In this document: one piece after another, positions 26,982 through 36,273 of the stretch
Position numbering within the stretch: position 1 is the first letter of the stretch
Layout: every line of letters begins with the position of its first letter
Assembly: GCA_020403455.1 (NCBI GenBank)
Contig: JADBXP010000022.1
Location: 1 to 58,517 of the forward strand
Origin: Chitinophagaceae bacterium
GTDB lineage: Bacteria; Bacteroidota; Bacteroidia; Chitinophagales; Chitinophagaceae
DNA length: 58,517 nucleotides
Reading direction: 5' to 3'
The notes under the pieces: generated by a model
Database searches by the model: none
Told to the model about the DNA's origin: nothing
Seen by the model: the letters and a program-made list of their open reading frames with translations, nothing else
Translations under genes and position numbers: made by a program

Positions 26982-27670
26982 AAGTTAAAGCTGTAGTTTT
27001 CGATATTGCTGGAACCACTGTTTCTGATGAGGGATTTGTGAAAGATGCCTTTATAAGAACATTTCATAAAAATGGTTTGACCATTTCAGACGAAGAAGCA
27101 GATTCAGTAATGGGATATAAGAAATTGCAAGCAATTCAAATGCTTGTCTCACAAAATCATTTAGATTGGGACTCAAACAAAATAATACAAGTACACGATG
27201 ATTTTGTAAGTGAGATGAAAAATATTTATTCCGAAGTTTCAATATACCCATTACCCGGTGTACTAGAAACATTTGAATGGCTGGTTAGAAATAATATCCC
27301 TTTTGGTTTGAATACAGGGTTCACCAGAGAAATAACCAATGTCGTCTTGAATAAGGTAGGGTGGAATGCATTGAGATTCGCAAGTGCTGTTGTGTGCAGT
27401 GATGAGGTGGCAGAGGGGCGTCCTTCACCATTCATGATTCAAAAGTTGCTTACACAGTTTGGAATTACAGATCCAAAGGAGTGTTTAAAGGTGGGTGATA
27501 CAGAAGTAGATATTTTAGAGGGAAGAAATGCAGGTTGTGGATGCGTTGTAGCTGTTACAACAGGTAGTTATCCTCGATCTCTACTTCAAAACTATGAGCC
27601 TGACTTTATCATTGATCAAATGGACGAATTAATTCCTATAATCTGTTCATATACCTCAAATAATGTCTAG
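26978..27670 (+). CDS. PhnX-like HAD hydrolase (phosphonatase-like)
   Basis: A 230-residue HAD-superfamily enzyme. Motif I is D9-I-A-G-T13, the DxAGT form of phosphonoacetaldehyde hydrolases instead of the usual DxDxT. Lys49 in MGYKK of the cap domain matches the Schiff-base lysine position of phosphonatase, and Arg in EGRPSPFM replaces the standard HAD lysine. Motif IV is KVGDTEVDILEG. These traits define the PhnX-like clade (TIGR03351), which is known to occur beside FAD-dependent amine oxidases rather than the PhnW transaminase, exactly as here. It should split a 2-oxoethylphosphonate into an aldehyde and phosphate in the cytosol. It overlaps both neighbours. Confidence 0.85.
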   Translation: MKVKAVVFDIAGTTVSDEGFVKDAFIRTFHKNGLTISDEEADSVMGYKKLQAIQMLVSQNHLDWDSNKIIQVHDDFVSEMKNIYSEVSIYPLPGVLETFEWLVRNNIPFGLNTGFTREITNVVLNKVGWNALRFASAVVCSDEVAEGRPSPFMIQKLLTQFGITDPKECLKVGDTEVDILEGRNAGCGCVVAVTTGSYPRSLLQNYEPDFIIDQMDELIPIICSYTSNNV

Positions 27671-28937
27671 CATTTCAGTTAAGAAAAATGTTAGAGAAAT
27701 AGCGATTATTTGGTTAATGGCATTTTCTGCCTTCATGGTCTACACATCCATGTACGGTATCCGAAAACCTTATACGGCTGCATCTTTTTCAGCATTCACC
27801 CAGTTTGGGATTTCTTATAAAGTAGTACTCGTAACAGCTCAGGTAGTTGGATACATGGTGAGTAAGTTTATTGGTATTCAATTCATCGCTGAGCTGGATA
27901 GAACAAAGAGAAAAAAATACATACTAGTACTAATTGGAATTGGCTGGCTAAGTTTACTTTTATTCGCATTGGTTCCTTTTGAATTTAAGTTTATTTTTAT
28001 GTTTATCAATGGATTGCCATTAGGTATGATATGGGGAATTGTTTTTAGCTACCTAGAGGGCAGACGATTAACTGATTTTTTGGCAGCTTTTCTATCTGTA
28101 ACATTTATCTTTTCCTCCGGATTGGCCAAAACGATTGGTGGAATTTTACTTTCCTTCTCCTTTATCAGTGAATTCTGGATGCCATTTTATGCAGGAGCTA
28201 TCTTTATTATTCCATTGCTATTTTTTTCACAGATTTTAAATCGGTCTCCGAATCCTTCAGAAGAAGACAAAGAGCATAGAACAGAGCGAAAACCTATGAA
28301 TAAACAAGAACGCTCAATATTTCTTAAAGAATTCGGCAAGTTGATATTCCCAGCTGTTATTACGTATGCTTTACTTACTATAATAAGAGATTTTAGTGAA
28401 GATTTTGCAGCTGATTTGTGGAAAGAGGCAGGCTATGTTGGGGATTCTTATATTTTCACAAAGATGAGCTCAATTACCTCCATTATTGTTATAGCTGGCT
28501 TGGCTTTGTTTTACAGAATCAAAAAAAATATAACTGCTTTTATAGGCATTCATATTTTTGTTTTCTTAGGTCTATGTGTTTGTTTGTTGAGCACATCTTT
28601 ATATCACTCGGGCTATATAAGTTTATTTTCATGGATGCTGGCAGCAACGACTGGATTATATATGGGATACGTGGCAAAAAATTGCTTGTACTATGAGAGA
28701 ATGTTGGCTACCTATAAAATAAGGGGAAACGTTGGTTTTGTGATGTATATAGCAGATGCATTTGGTTATCTTGGAACAGTAGTCGTTTTGTTTGTAAAAG
28801 AATATGCTACCCTTACAATTAAGTGGATAGATTTTTTTGAATTGGTTTTTTATATCGCATCGATTGTTGGAATAATACTTTTGATTATCACTATGATTGG
28901 ATTTTATAAAAAATATAATTCCTTAATATATGAGTAA
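27663..28937 (+). CDS. DUF5690-type MFS-like inner-membrane transporter
   Basis: A 424-residue integral membrane protein with about twelve hydrophobic segments. The N-terminal YTSMYGIRKPYTAASF and the central NGLPLGMIWGIVFSYLEGRR are features I recall from the DUF5690 family (MFS superfamily). The YGxRKP motif resembles organophosphate/hexose-phosphate antiporters. It overlaps the hydrolase gene by 8 bp and the oxidoreductase gene by 8 bp, so it is probably the inner-membrane permease for the phosphonate imported by the SusCD pair. No ABC phosphonate transporter occurs in the window. Confidence 0.82.
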   Translation: MSSISVKKNVREIAIIWLMAFSAFMVYTSMYGIRKPYTAASFSAFTQFGISYKVVLVTAQVVGYMVSKFIGIQFIAELDRTKRKKYILVLIGIGWLSLLLFALVPFEFKFIFMFINGLPLGMIWGIVFSYLEGRRLTDFLAAFLSVTFIFSSGLAKTIGGILLSFSFISEFWMPFYAGAIFIIPLLFFSQILNRSPNPSEEDKEHRTERKPMNKQERSIFLKEFGKLIFPAVITYALLTIIRDFSEDFAADLWKEAGYVGDSYIFTKMSSITSIIVIAGLALFYRIKKNITAFIGIHIFVFLGLCVCLLSTSLYHSGYISLFSWMLAATTGLYMGYVAKNCLYYERMLATYKIRGNVGFVMYIADAFGYLGTVVVLFVKEYATLTIKWIDFFELVFYIASIVGIILLIITMIGFYKKYNSLIYE

Positions 28938-30048
28938 TAGTGCTATTGTTATAGGTTCAGGTATTGTTGGATTGGCTACTTCGAGAGCTCTTGCGGCTAA
29001 AGGCTGGAAAGTAAAGGTTTTTGAAAAGACCTCCAGACCTTTGGGTGCGTCTATAAGAAATTTTGGAATGATTTGGCCAGTTGGACAGCCCGACGGAGTA
29101 TTATATGACCGAGCCATTAGAACGCGGGAAGTTTGGAAGCAAATTTGTCATGAAACCAATAACTGGTATAATCAATCTGGAAGTTTACACATTGCACAGT
29201 GTGGCGAGGAAATGGATGTTATAGAGGAAGTGGCAGCTACATATGCAGATACACGTCCTATCGAGTTTCTCTCAAAAAAAGAACTAGTAGAAAAATTCCC
29301 TTCAGTTAATCCGACTACATGCATTGGAGGTCTATGGAGTAACGATGAAATGATTATTGAATCCAGAGTGATTATGAATGAACTATCCTCTTTTTTTACC
29401 TTTAAATACGCTATAGAATTTTATTATAATCATTTTGTTTCTGAAGTCAAACCAGGATATATTAAAGTTGAAAGTAAAAAGATAGAAGCAGATTTAATAG
29501 TAATCTGTAGCGGTTCTGATTTTGATTCACTTTATCCAGATGTTTTCAGTCAATATTTTACAAAATGTAAGCTCCAAATGATGCGGATAATATCTCAGCC
29601 AGATGATTATAATATAGGACCGTCCATCTGTGGCGGCTTGTCCTTGATACATTATAAAAGTTTTACTGTGGCAGCATCTCTCGAAAGGCTACGTGATTAT
29701 TATCAAAAAACACATAATGAATATTTGAAGTACGGGATACATGTTATGGTTTCACAAAATCAGTTTGGCGAGTTGACTATTGGGGATAGTCATGAATATG
29801 GGAATGATTTCACTCCATTCGATTCATCACATATCAATATTTTAATTTTAAAGTATCTTCAACAAATACTAGTCGCTAAAGATTGGTCTATTATTCAATC
29901 ATGGAACGGCATCTATTCAAAATTACTAGAACCTAAAAGTGAATTCATTTTAGAAGTTGATCCGGGAGTTTGGATCGTAAATGGGGTGGGTGGAGCAGGT
30001 ATGACCCTCTCATTTGCTTTTGCAGAGGATTTTGTTGCTCAACTTTGA
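28930..30048 (+). CDS. FAD-dependent amine oxidoreductase of phosphonate gene clusters (TIGR03364-like)
   Basis: A 372-residue DAO-fold flavoprotein. G9-S-G-I-V-G14 is the FAD motif, the VFEK acidic end follows at the correct distance, and VNGVGGAGMTLSFAFAE near the C terminus is the second flavin-contact loop. The family is related to D-amino-acid/sarcosine oxidases and is associated with PhnX-like hydrolases. Expected role: oxidative deamination of an aminoethylphosphonate (perhaps N-methylated or 1-hydroxylated) to the 2-oxoethylphosphonate that the PhnX-like enzyme cleaves. Last gene of the operon, ending only 12 bp from the convergent efflux operon. Confidence 0.82.
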   Translation: MSNSAIVIGSGIVGLATSRALAAKGWKVKVFEKTSRPLGASIRNFGMIWPVGQPDGVLYDRAIRTREVWKQICHETNNWYNQSGSLHIAQCGEEMDVIEEVAATYADTRPIEFLSKKELVEKFPSVNPTTCIGGLWSNDEMIIESRVIMNELSSFFTFKYAIEFYYNHFVSEVKPGYIKVESKKIEADLIVICSGSDFDSLYPDVFSQYFTKCKLQMMRIISQPDDYNIGPSICGGLSLIHYKSFTVAASLERLRDYYQKTHNEYLKYGIHVMVSQNQFGELTIGDSHEYGNDFTPFDSSHINILILKYLQQILVAKDWSIIQSWNGIYSKLLEPKSEFILEVDPGVWIVNGVGGAGMTLSFAFAEDFVAQL

Positions 30049-30060
30049 TAGTTAGTATCT

Positions 30061-31485
30061 TCATCCCCATCTCCCACCCAGATTGCGGAAAAGCTTTACT
30101 TGGGTAACTCTACTGCGTTGGTAAATTCTAATTAATTCTAAATTGGCTTGCAAGGCATTTTGTTGGCTGATCAATACATCCAGGTAAGATACACGTGCAG
30201 CTTTATAAAGATCAAATGAGCTTTCAACTGCCTTTTGGTACTCATTCAATTTGCTTTCAGACAATTGTTTGATGTTTTCGAGGTGTCTTAATTCGCTGAT
30301 ATCACCTGAAACTTCCATGAATGCAGTCAGAAGAGATTGGCGGTACTGTAAAATAGCATCGGCATGCGCTGCTTTCGTATAGCCATACTGTGCCCGAAGA
30401 CTACTTTTATTGATTAAGGGACTCAAGAGGTTACCTGCCAGCTGGTACATGATAGATTCAGGTGCAACGAAAAAATAATTGAAACCGAATGATTGTAAGC
30501 CGGCATTCAAGTTGATGTTGAACGATGGATAGAAGGAGGCTCTGGCTGCCATCACATCAAGACGTGCAGCAGCAACATTTTTTTCAGCTGCACGAATATC
30601 GGGGCGATTCAGTAATACTCCGGAATTGACTTTTCCTTTCCAGATATTATCCTGATAATAGAGTGTTTCGCTGTTTCTTTTGACTTGTTGCGGATAGCGT
30701 CCGAGTAAAAGATTGAATCTATTCTCTTCCTTAACAATTTCCTGCATAACTTCTCTTTCCAGTACTTTTAAATTATAATATTGAGCAGTAAATTGTTGAA
30801 CGACTAGTTCATTGGTTTTACCGGCATCTTTTTGAGCCCTGATAAAATCCAGCGCTTCTTTTTCCTTTTCCGCACTTTCCCTGATTACGCGTAATTCATT
30901 GTCCTTAGTTATCAATTGATAATAAGAAACAATCACATCTGAAATGATCCCGCTTACTACGAATTGAATACCATCTGTTCCGGCAAGAAAGCGGGTCAAT
31001 GCTGCCCGGTCCAGATTTTTCAACTTTCCTCTGATGTCTGCCTCCCAGGAGGCCTGTATGCCGGTGTATATATCCGGTAAGTCAATTGGTACCAATTTAC
31101 CCGGTATTATCTCCGTAACAATATTACCGGCACCATCCATGGTATAAAGGCCAAATTTTCTTAAGGAACCAGCAGCACCCAGATTTACCTGTGGTAACAG
31201 AGCCCCTTTGGTTTGAACCCTTACTTGTCGGAGCTGTTCAAGTTTTTGATAGGCCATTTTAATGTTGAAATTGTTCTGGATGGCACTGTCAATGTATGCA
31301 TTCAGTATTGCATCATTGGCAATTTCAGACCAGAGCAACGTATCAGTTTTGTTTGGATCGAAGTCAGTTTTTCCGATAGCGGGAAGATCTGCCGGGCGTA
31401 CTGATTGATTGGAAAGGGGGGCAGGAACTCCACATCCGAGCAAGAGGAGCAACAATCCGCCGATAATTAAATGAAATATTTTCAT
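30061..31485 (-). CDS. RND efflux outer-membrane factor (TolC/OprM family lipoprotein)
   Basis: A 474-residue lipoprotein (lipobox LLLLGC, Cys18). Two outer-membrane-efflux repeats are visible; the second is announced by LLNRPDIRAAEKNVAAARLDVMAARASFYPSF, typical of NodT/OprM proteins. It forms the trimeric exit duct of the tripartite pump. Its start abuts the permease stop (shared base), so the two are translationally coupled. Confidence 0.9.
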   Translation of the reverse strand: MKIFHLIIGGLLLLLLGCGVPAPLSNQSVRPADLPAIGKTDFDPNKTDTLLWSEIANDAILNAYIDSAIQNNFNIKMAYQKLEQLRQVRVQTKGALLPQVNLGAAGSLRKFGLYTMDGAGNIVTEIIPGKLVPIDLPDIYTGIQASWEADIRGKLKNLDRAALTRFLAGTDGIQFVVSGIISDVIVSYYQLITKDNELRVIRESAEKEKEALDFIRAQKDAGKTNELVVQQFTAQYYNLKVLEREVMQEIVKEENRFNLLLGRYPQQVKRNSETLYYQDNIWKGKVNSGVLLNRPDIRAAEKNVAAARLDVMAARASFYPSFNINLNAGLQSFGFNYFFVAPESIMYQLAGNLLSPLINKSSLRAQYGYTKAAHADAILQYRQSLLTAFMEVSGDISELRHLENIKQLSESKLNEYQKAVESSFDLYKAARVSYLDVLISQQNALQANLELIRIYQRSRVTQVKLFRNLGGRWG

Positions 31486-34400
31486 TACGAAGCTGTTACA
31501 GTTTGAGTTGATTTTTTGAATCTACCCGCATGGAGTCGGGAAAAGATGATATATAGACCGGGAATAATTATTGAGCCAAACAGGGTTCCGAAAAGCATAC
31601 CACCGGTTGCTGTGGCTCCGATGGTTTTGTTTCCAATTGCACCGGCCCCGGTAGTAAACAATAGGGGAAGTAAGCCTGCAATAAAGGCAAAGGATGTCAT
31701 GATGATTGGTCTCAATCTGACACGGGCAGCTTCGATGGCTGCTTGAACGACAGTCATTCCTTCACTTTCTTTCAAGTTGGCAAATTCAACGATCAAAATG
31801 GCATTCTTCCCTAATAAGCCGATGAGCATAACGATAGAAATCTGCGCATAGATGTTGTTTTCTAATCCCATGAAGTAAAGAAATCCCATAGCACCGGCTG
31901 CTCCGGTAGGCAGAAAAAGTAGTACCGGCAGTGGCAGCCAAAAACTCTCGTACTGTGCAGAAAGGAGCAGATAAATGAAAAGTAAACTAATGGCAAAGAT
32001 GATGATTGACTCATTGCCCTGATTGGCCTGGTCTTTTGACGCACCGGCCCAGTCGATATCATACCCACGAGGTAGTTTTTCGGCTGCAGTCTTTTTAATG
32101 ATATCAAGGGCCTGGCCACTGCTAAATCCGGGGGCTGCTTCGCCATTGATAATGGCCGAGGGATACATGTTATAACGTGTGATTTGCTCCGGACCGTATA
32201 CTTTTTGGATGCTCACCAAGCTACCCATTGAAACCAATTCACCCTGTTTATTTTTAACCGTTAGTTTGAGTAGATCTTCCGGATGTGCGCGGAATTCTGG
32301 TGCGGCCTGCACCATTACTCTATAAAGTTGACCGAATTTGATGAAATTGGTACTATAGTTACTTCCCAGATATGTTTGCAAGCTGCCCAGGATATCTTGT
32401 ACTATTACATTCTTTTGCGCTGCTTTTAAATAGTCGATATTGACCATGTATTGAGGATAGGATGCATCAAATGAAGTAAAAGTGTTTGCAATTCCAGTTT
32501 GCTGATTCAGATCAACGACCAGTTGATTGGTAACTCTTTCCAGCGCTTTGATGTCTCCTGATCCGGTTTTGTCAAGCAATCTCAATTCAAAGCCACTCGC
32601 ATTTCCATAGCCCGGGATGGGGGGGGGAGTAAAAAAATCGATTTTTGCATCGCGGATATAGTTGGTTTTTTCGCGGAGATAATTGATTACATCCAAGTCA
32701 GATTTAATTCGTTCATCCCATTTTTTTAGGCTGATAAGGTTCATGCCAAAGTTGGCGCCGGTACCATCGGTCAAAACATTAAATCCTGCCAGACTGGAGA
32801 CTGATTCCACCTCATCCATGCTACTGGCTACTTTTTGAACTTCTTCAACAACTCTTTCTGTTCTTTCCAGGGTTGCTCCTGAAGGAGTGGTGATGTTTAC
32901 GTACACTGTTCCCTGGTCTTCATTTGGAATAAAGCCGGTAGGTGTTATTTTTCCAATAATACCCGTTGCAACGCAGAAAATAAGTAAAATAAAGAACAAT
33001 AATCCTTTGCGTGGTGAGATCAGTTCAATGGTGCGCACCAGTTTGGATTCCGATTGATTGTATCTGTAATTGAATGCCGCCAGGAACTTTTGAATAGGGC
33101 CTTTTGGGGTGTGACCAGTTTGGTGTGGACGAAGTAGCATAGCACACAGGGCGGGTGTTAAAGTAAGTGCGACTATTCCGGAGAGAATGATGGAAACCGC
33201 CATGGTCAAAGAGAATTCTTTGAAGAAGATACCAGATGGACCCGGGACAAAAGATACGGGGATGAAAACTGCTGACATTACCAATGTAATTCCGACAATA
33301 GCACCTGAAATTTCCTTCATGGCCCTGAGTGTTGCTTCCTTTGGACTAAGGTGATACTGCTGCATGTTATAGTGAACAGCTTCTACTACGACAATTGCAT
33401 TGTCAACTACAATTCCTATGGCCAATACCAGGGAAAACAATGTGATGAGGTTGATCGAGAACCCCAGCAATTGCATGAACAAAAAGGTTCCTATGATTGA
33501 TACAGGTACTGTCAAAGCAGGAATGAGGGTTGATCGTAGATCTCCTAAGAAAAGAAAAACGACTAGGGAAACCAATAAGAATGCTTCCAACAATGTTTTC
33601 AGTACTACCTGAATGGAGGCATCAAGAAAACGGGAAATATCATAGCTTACGGTATAATCTATATCAGCGGCAAACCCTTTCTTGAGTTGCTCCATCCTTG
33701 TTTTTATGTTACTAATTACTTCTCGGGCATTGCTTCCAGGACGCTGTTTGAGTAGTATGGCTGCTGAAGGTTTTCCATTCTCCTTTGATACTACATCATA
33801 AACTTGAGACCCCATTTCAATTTCTGCAATGTCTTTTAGTTTTAAAACTTCACCAGTCTCGGGGCTTTTAATGATGATGTTCCTGTATTGTTCTTCATTG
33901 TTGAATTTACCTATGTATTTCAGTACATATTGCAGAGACTGGGCTTCTTTTCCGGAGCTTTCACCAATTTTTCCCGGAGCAGCCTCAATATTTTGTTGTT
34001 GAAGGGCAGTAACAACATCCTGACTTGATACCTGGTACGCATTCATTTTTAATGGATTCAGCCAAATGCGCATCGAGTATTCCTTCATTCCCATGATATC
34101 TGCGAATCCAACGCCTTCAATTCTTTTTAGTTCCGGCAAAATATTGATATCAGCAAAATTGTAAAGAAACTTGTCATCTAAAGTAGTGTCATTGCTAATT
34201 AGATTGATGTAAAGAAGCATGCTGTTTTGAACTTTCTCAACGATTACACCGGATCTAATTACCTCCTGCGGCAACTCGTCTATGGTCGCTGAAACCCTAT
34301 TCTGCACATTTACTGCGGCAATGTCGGGGTCAGTTCCGGACTTGAAAACTATGGAAATAACGCTTGTGCCATCATTGCCGGATACTGAAGACATATAAGA

Positions 34401-34625
34401 CATCCCCGGTACGCCATTGATGGCTCTTTCTAATGTGGTTACTACTGCTTTCACACAGGTTTCTGCATTGGCACCCGTATACTTGGTAGTAACTGTTACC
34501 TCAGGAGGTGCAATGTTGGGAAATTGGGTGGTGGGTAACCCTAACAATGCAATCATACCGAGCAGAACAATAAAGACCGATATTACAATTGAGAGTACGG
34601 GTCTTTCTGTAAAATTTAATTTCAT
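31485..34625 (-). CDS. RND multidrug efflux permease (AcrB/MexB, HAE1 type)
   Basis: A 1046-residue inner-membrane proton-driven pump. The family features include the N-terminal FTERPVLSIVISVFIVLLG helix, GIVVDNAIVVVE in TM4 with the proton-relay Asp (one acidic residue plus Asn where AcrB has two Asp), LLGKNAILIVEFA in TM10 with the relay Lys, and the GxxxPxxxxP-type periplasmic loops. Length is normal. Middle gene of adaptor-permease-duct; substrates cannot be predicted. The VDN relay occurs in other HAE1 pumps and need not mean loss of function. Confidence 0.92.
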   Translation of the reverse strand: MKLNFTERPVLSIVISVFIVLLGMIALLGLPTTQFPNIAPPEVTVTTKYTGANAETCVKAVVTTLERAINGVPGMSYMSSVSGNDGTSVISIVFKSGTDPDIAAVNVQNRVSATIDELPQEVIRSGVIVEKVQNSMLLYINLISNDTTLDDKFLYNFADINILPELKRIEGVGFADIMGMKEYSMRIWLNPLKMNAYQVSSQDVVTALQQQNIEAAPGKIGESSGKEAQSLQYVLKYIGKFNNEEQYRNIIIKSPETGEVLKLKDIAEIEMGSQVYDVVSKENGKPSAAILLKQRPGSNAREVISNIKTRMEQLKKGFAADIDYTVSYDISRFLDASIQVVLKTLLEAFLLVSLVVFLFLGDLRSTLIPALTVPVSIIGTFLFMQLLGFSINLITLFSLVLAIGIVVDNAIVVVEAVHYNMQQYHLSPKEATLRAMKEISGAIVGITLVMSAVFIPVSFVPGPSGIFFKEFSLTMAVSIILSGIVALTLTPALCAMLLRPHQTGHTPKGPIQKFLAAFNYRYNQSESKLVRTIELISPRKGLLFFILLIFCVATGIIGKITPTGFIPNEDQGTVYVNITTPSGATLERTERVVEEVQKVASSMDEVESVSSLAGFNVLTDGTGANFGMNLISLKKWDERIKSDLDVINYLREKTNYIRDAKIDFFTPPPIPGYGNASGFELRLLDKTGSGDIKALERVTNQLVVDLNQQTGIANTFTSFDASYPQYMVNIDYLKAAQKNVIVQDILGSLQTYLGSNYSTNFIKFGQLYRVMVQAAPEFRAHPEDLLKLTVKNKQGELVSMGSLVSIQKVYGPEQITRYNMYPSAIINGEAAPGFSSGQALDIIKKTAAEKLPRGYDIDWAGASKDQANQGNESIIIFAISLLFIYLLLSAQYESFWLPLPVLLFLPTGAAGAMGFLYFMGLENNIYAQISIVMLIGLLGKNAILIVEFANLKESEGMTVVQAAIEAARVRLRPIIMTSFAFIAGLLPLLFTTGAGAIGNKTIGATATGGMLFGTLFGSIIIPGLYIIFSRLHAGRFKKSTQTVTAS

Positions 34626-34642
34626 GTGTCTAAATTGTTCAA

Positions 34643-35728
34643 TTAAGAAAAGTCCGGAATAGAAATAAGCTCAGTTTGAATTTTTTCTCCCTCTTTCAAA
34701 CTTTGTATCCCCTCAAGGATGATGAGATCATTTTTTGTAATACCATCTGTTACAACGAAAAAGTTAGACAATCGATAAAGCGGGGAAATCTTTTTTACAG
34801 ATACCTTATTTTCTTTTCCTACCACATATAGGAAAATCTTTCCTTGTATTTCAAAGGTCGATTTTTGTGGTATGAGGATTGCATTTTTAACGTGTGCGGG
34901 TAAAAGAATTTTTCCACTGGATCCCTGTTTCAGTAGATTTTTATAGTTATGGAATTTTGCTCTGAATGCCAGATTTCCGGTTGATGCATCAATTTCTGAT
35001 TCTGTAGTTTCGATGATGCCGGATTCCTGGTATAGGCTATTGTTCGCCAATATCAGTTGAACACGATCGGCTTTTTGTCTGTTTTGGAGATAATCGAGGT
35101 ACTCACTTTCAGAAACATTAAAGTAAGCATAAACAAATTCATTGTTTGAGATTGAGGTTAGTAAAGAACCTTCATCTACAAGACTCCCCTTTTTAAAAGG
35201 TATACGATTGATTACACCACTGAATGGTGCACGAATCTCTGTAAAAGTCAGATGTAATTGTGCCTGTTCTTTTTCCACTCTTGCCAGACGTAATTTTGCT
35301 TTGTTGAGTTGCACTTTTGTTGCTGAAAGGTCTAATTCAGATTTAGACACGATATTCTTGTCGAATAATTTCTTAGTGTTTTCATATTCGATTTCTATTC
35401 CTCTCAACTCAGCCTCGGCAGTTTGTATCATTACATCTGCTTTTCTTACCAATTGTTCTATTTCGGCACTGTTCAATCTGAAAAGCAATTGGCCTTTTAC
35501 AACTTTTCGCCCCTCATCAACATAGATTTCTTCAATGAACCCTTTGATTCGATTGCGGATATCAACATTCTGGATTGAATTAATGGTTGCGGCATACTCC
35601 CTTTCGTAAGAAGTATCCTTTATAAGCGGATGAATAACCTGGTACTTTTTGTTTTCCTTCGATGTTGGTTTTTCACTGCAGGCGGTCATAAAAATGATCG
35701 ACAAGCAGACATAGATCAATGTCTTCAT
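34643..35728 (-). CDS. RND efflux periplasmic adaptor lipoprotein
   Basis: A 361-residue membrane-fusion protein (lipobox FMTAC, Cys17). The lipoyl-like half (RIKGFIEEIYVDEGRKVVKGQ), a coiled-coil hairpin (about 90-155) and the second lipoyl half (IRAPFSGVINRI) follow in the usual order, then beta-barrel and membrane-proximal domains. It links permease and outer-membrane duct. First gene of the pump operon proper, 17 bp before the permease; a small exported protein gene lies 46 bp upstream. Confidence 0.9.
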   Translation of the reverse strand: MKTLIYVCLSIIFMTACSEKPTSKENKKYQVIHPLIKDTSYEREYAATINSIQNVDIRNRIKGFIEEIYVDEGRKVVKGQLLFRLNSAEIEQLVRKADVMIQTAEAELRGIEIEYENTKKLFDKNIVSKSELDLSATKVQLNKAKLRLARVEKEQAQLHLTFTEIRAPFSGVINRIPFKKGSLVDEGSLLTSISNNEFVYAYFNVSESEYLDYLQNRQKADRVQLILANNSLYQESGIIETTESEIDASTGNLAFRAKFHNYKNLLKQGSSGKILLPAHVKNAILIPQKSTFEIQGKIFLYVVGKENKVSVKKISPLYRLSNFFVVTDGITKNDLIILEGIQSLKEGEKIQTELISIPDFS

Positions 35729-35774
35729 TAGTTTTGATTAAGTATTGAGAAAATTCGGGCAGTTGCCCACGGAA

Positions 35775-36095
35775 TCAGATGAGCCGGGGAGGAGGTGTAA
35801 ATGCGTCCGGTTGAAATAGCGACGCGCTAATCGGCTTTAATACCTGGTATATAATAATTACGGGTAAATTATTTTCTGAGGGATAAAAATCTGCAGGAAT
35901 TCCATCCTCATCAGAACTATCTTCTTCGAGTTCACCCTGTGTTCCTATGGGCATTTTTTTTACGGGAACCGAATTGCTTTCATCAGATACTTGAATGGAG
36001 GCAGAAACAGCTTCAATGGAACGCATGTTCTCAGGAAAATCAACTTGAGCAATACCTATAAAAAGCAAGCAGAATATGAGCAATCCTTTATGCAT
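35775..36095 (-). CDS. Small exported protein with a Pro-rich tail
   Basis: A 106-residue protein with a signal peptide or N-terminal membrane segment (residues 2-18), an acidic middle (LEEDSSDEDG) and a C terminus FTPPPRLI. Not recognised. It precedes the RND operon by 46 bp on the same strand and may be co-transcribed. The Pro-Pro tail recurs in two other small exported proteins of this window (39269-39619, 42138-42674), each also placed just upstream of an envelope transport gene. Confidence 0.6.
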   Translation of the reverse strand: MHKGLLIFCLLFIGIAQVDFPENMRSIEAVSASIQVSDESNSVPVKKMPIGTQGELEEDSSDEDGIPADFYPSENNLPVIIIYQVLKPISASLFQPDAFTPPPRLI

Positions 36096-36207
36096 TATAT
36101 AAATGAAATTTTATTGAATGTTTCTGCAAGCCATTATAACATATTTTGTGCCAGAAAGTTCATTTTCAATTATTGTATGACAACTTTTTTCCCTCATTGT
36201 TTTGAAT

Positions 36208-36239
36208 AAAAAAACCCGGCACTTTGTCCGGGTCTTTTT
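36208..36239. terminator. Bidirectional intrinsic terminator
   Basis: ACCCGG (36214-36219), an 8-nt loop and CCGGGT (36228-36233) form a perfect six-pair stem. It has seven A on the left (36208-36214) and a T run on the right (36235-36239), so it works on both strands. On the minus strand it lies just after the metal-receptor lipoprotein gene and separates it from the efflux unit. Confidence 0.8.
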
Positions 36240-36273
36240 ATCTGTGAAAATGCTAATGTGTCTGAATTTCTTG

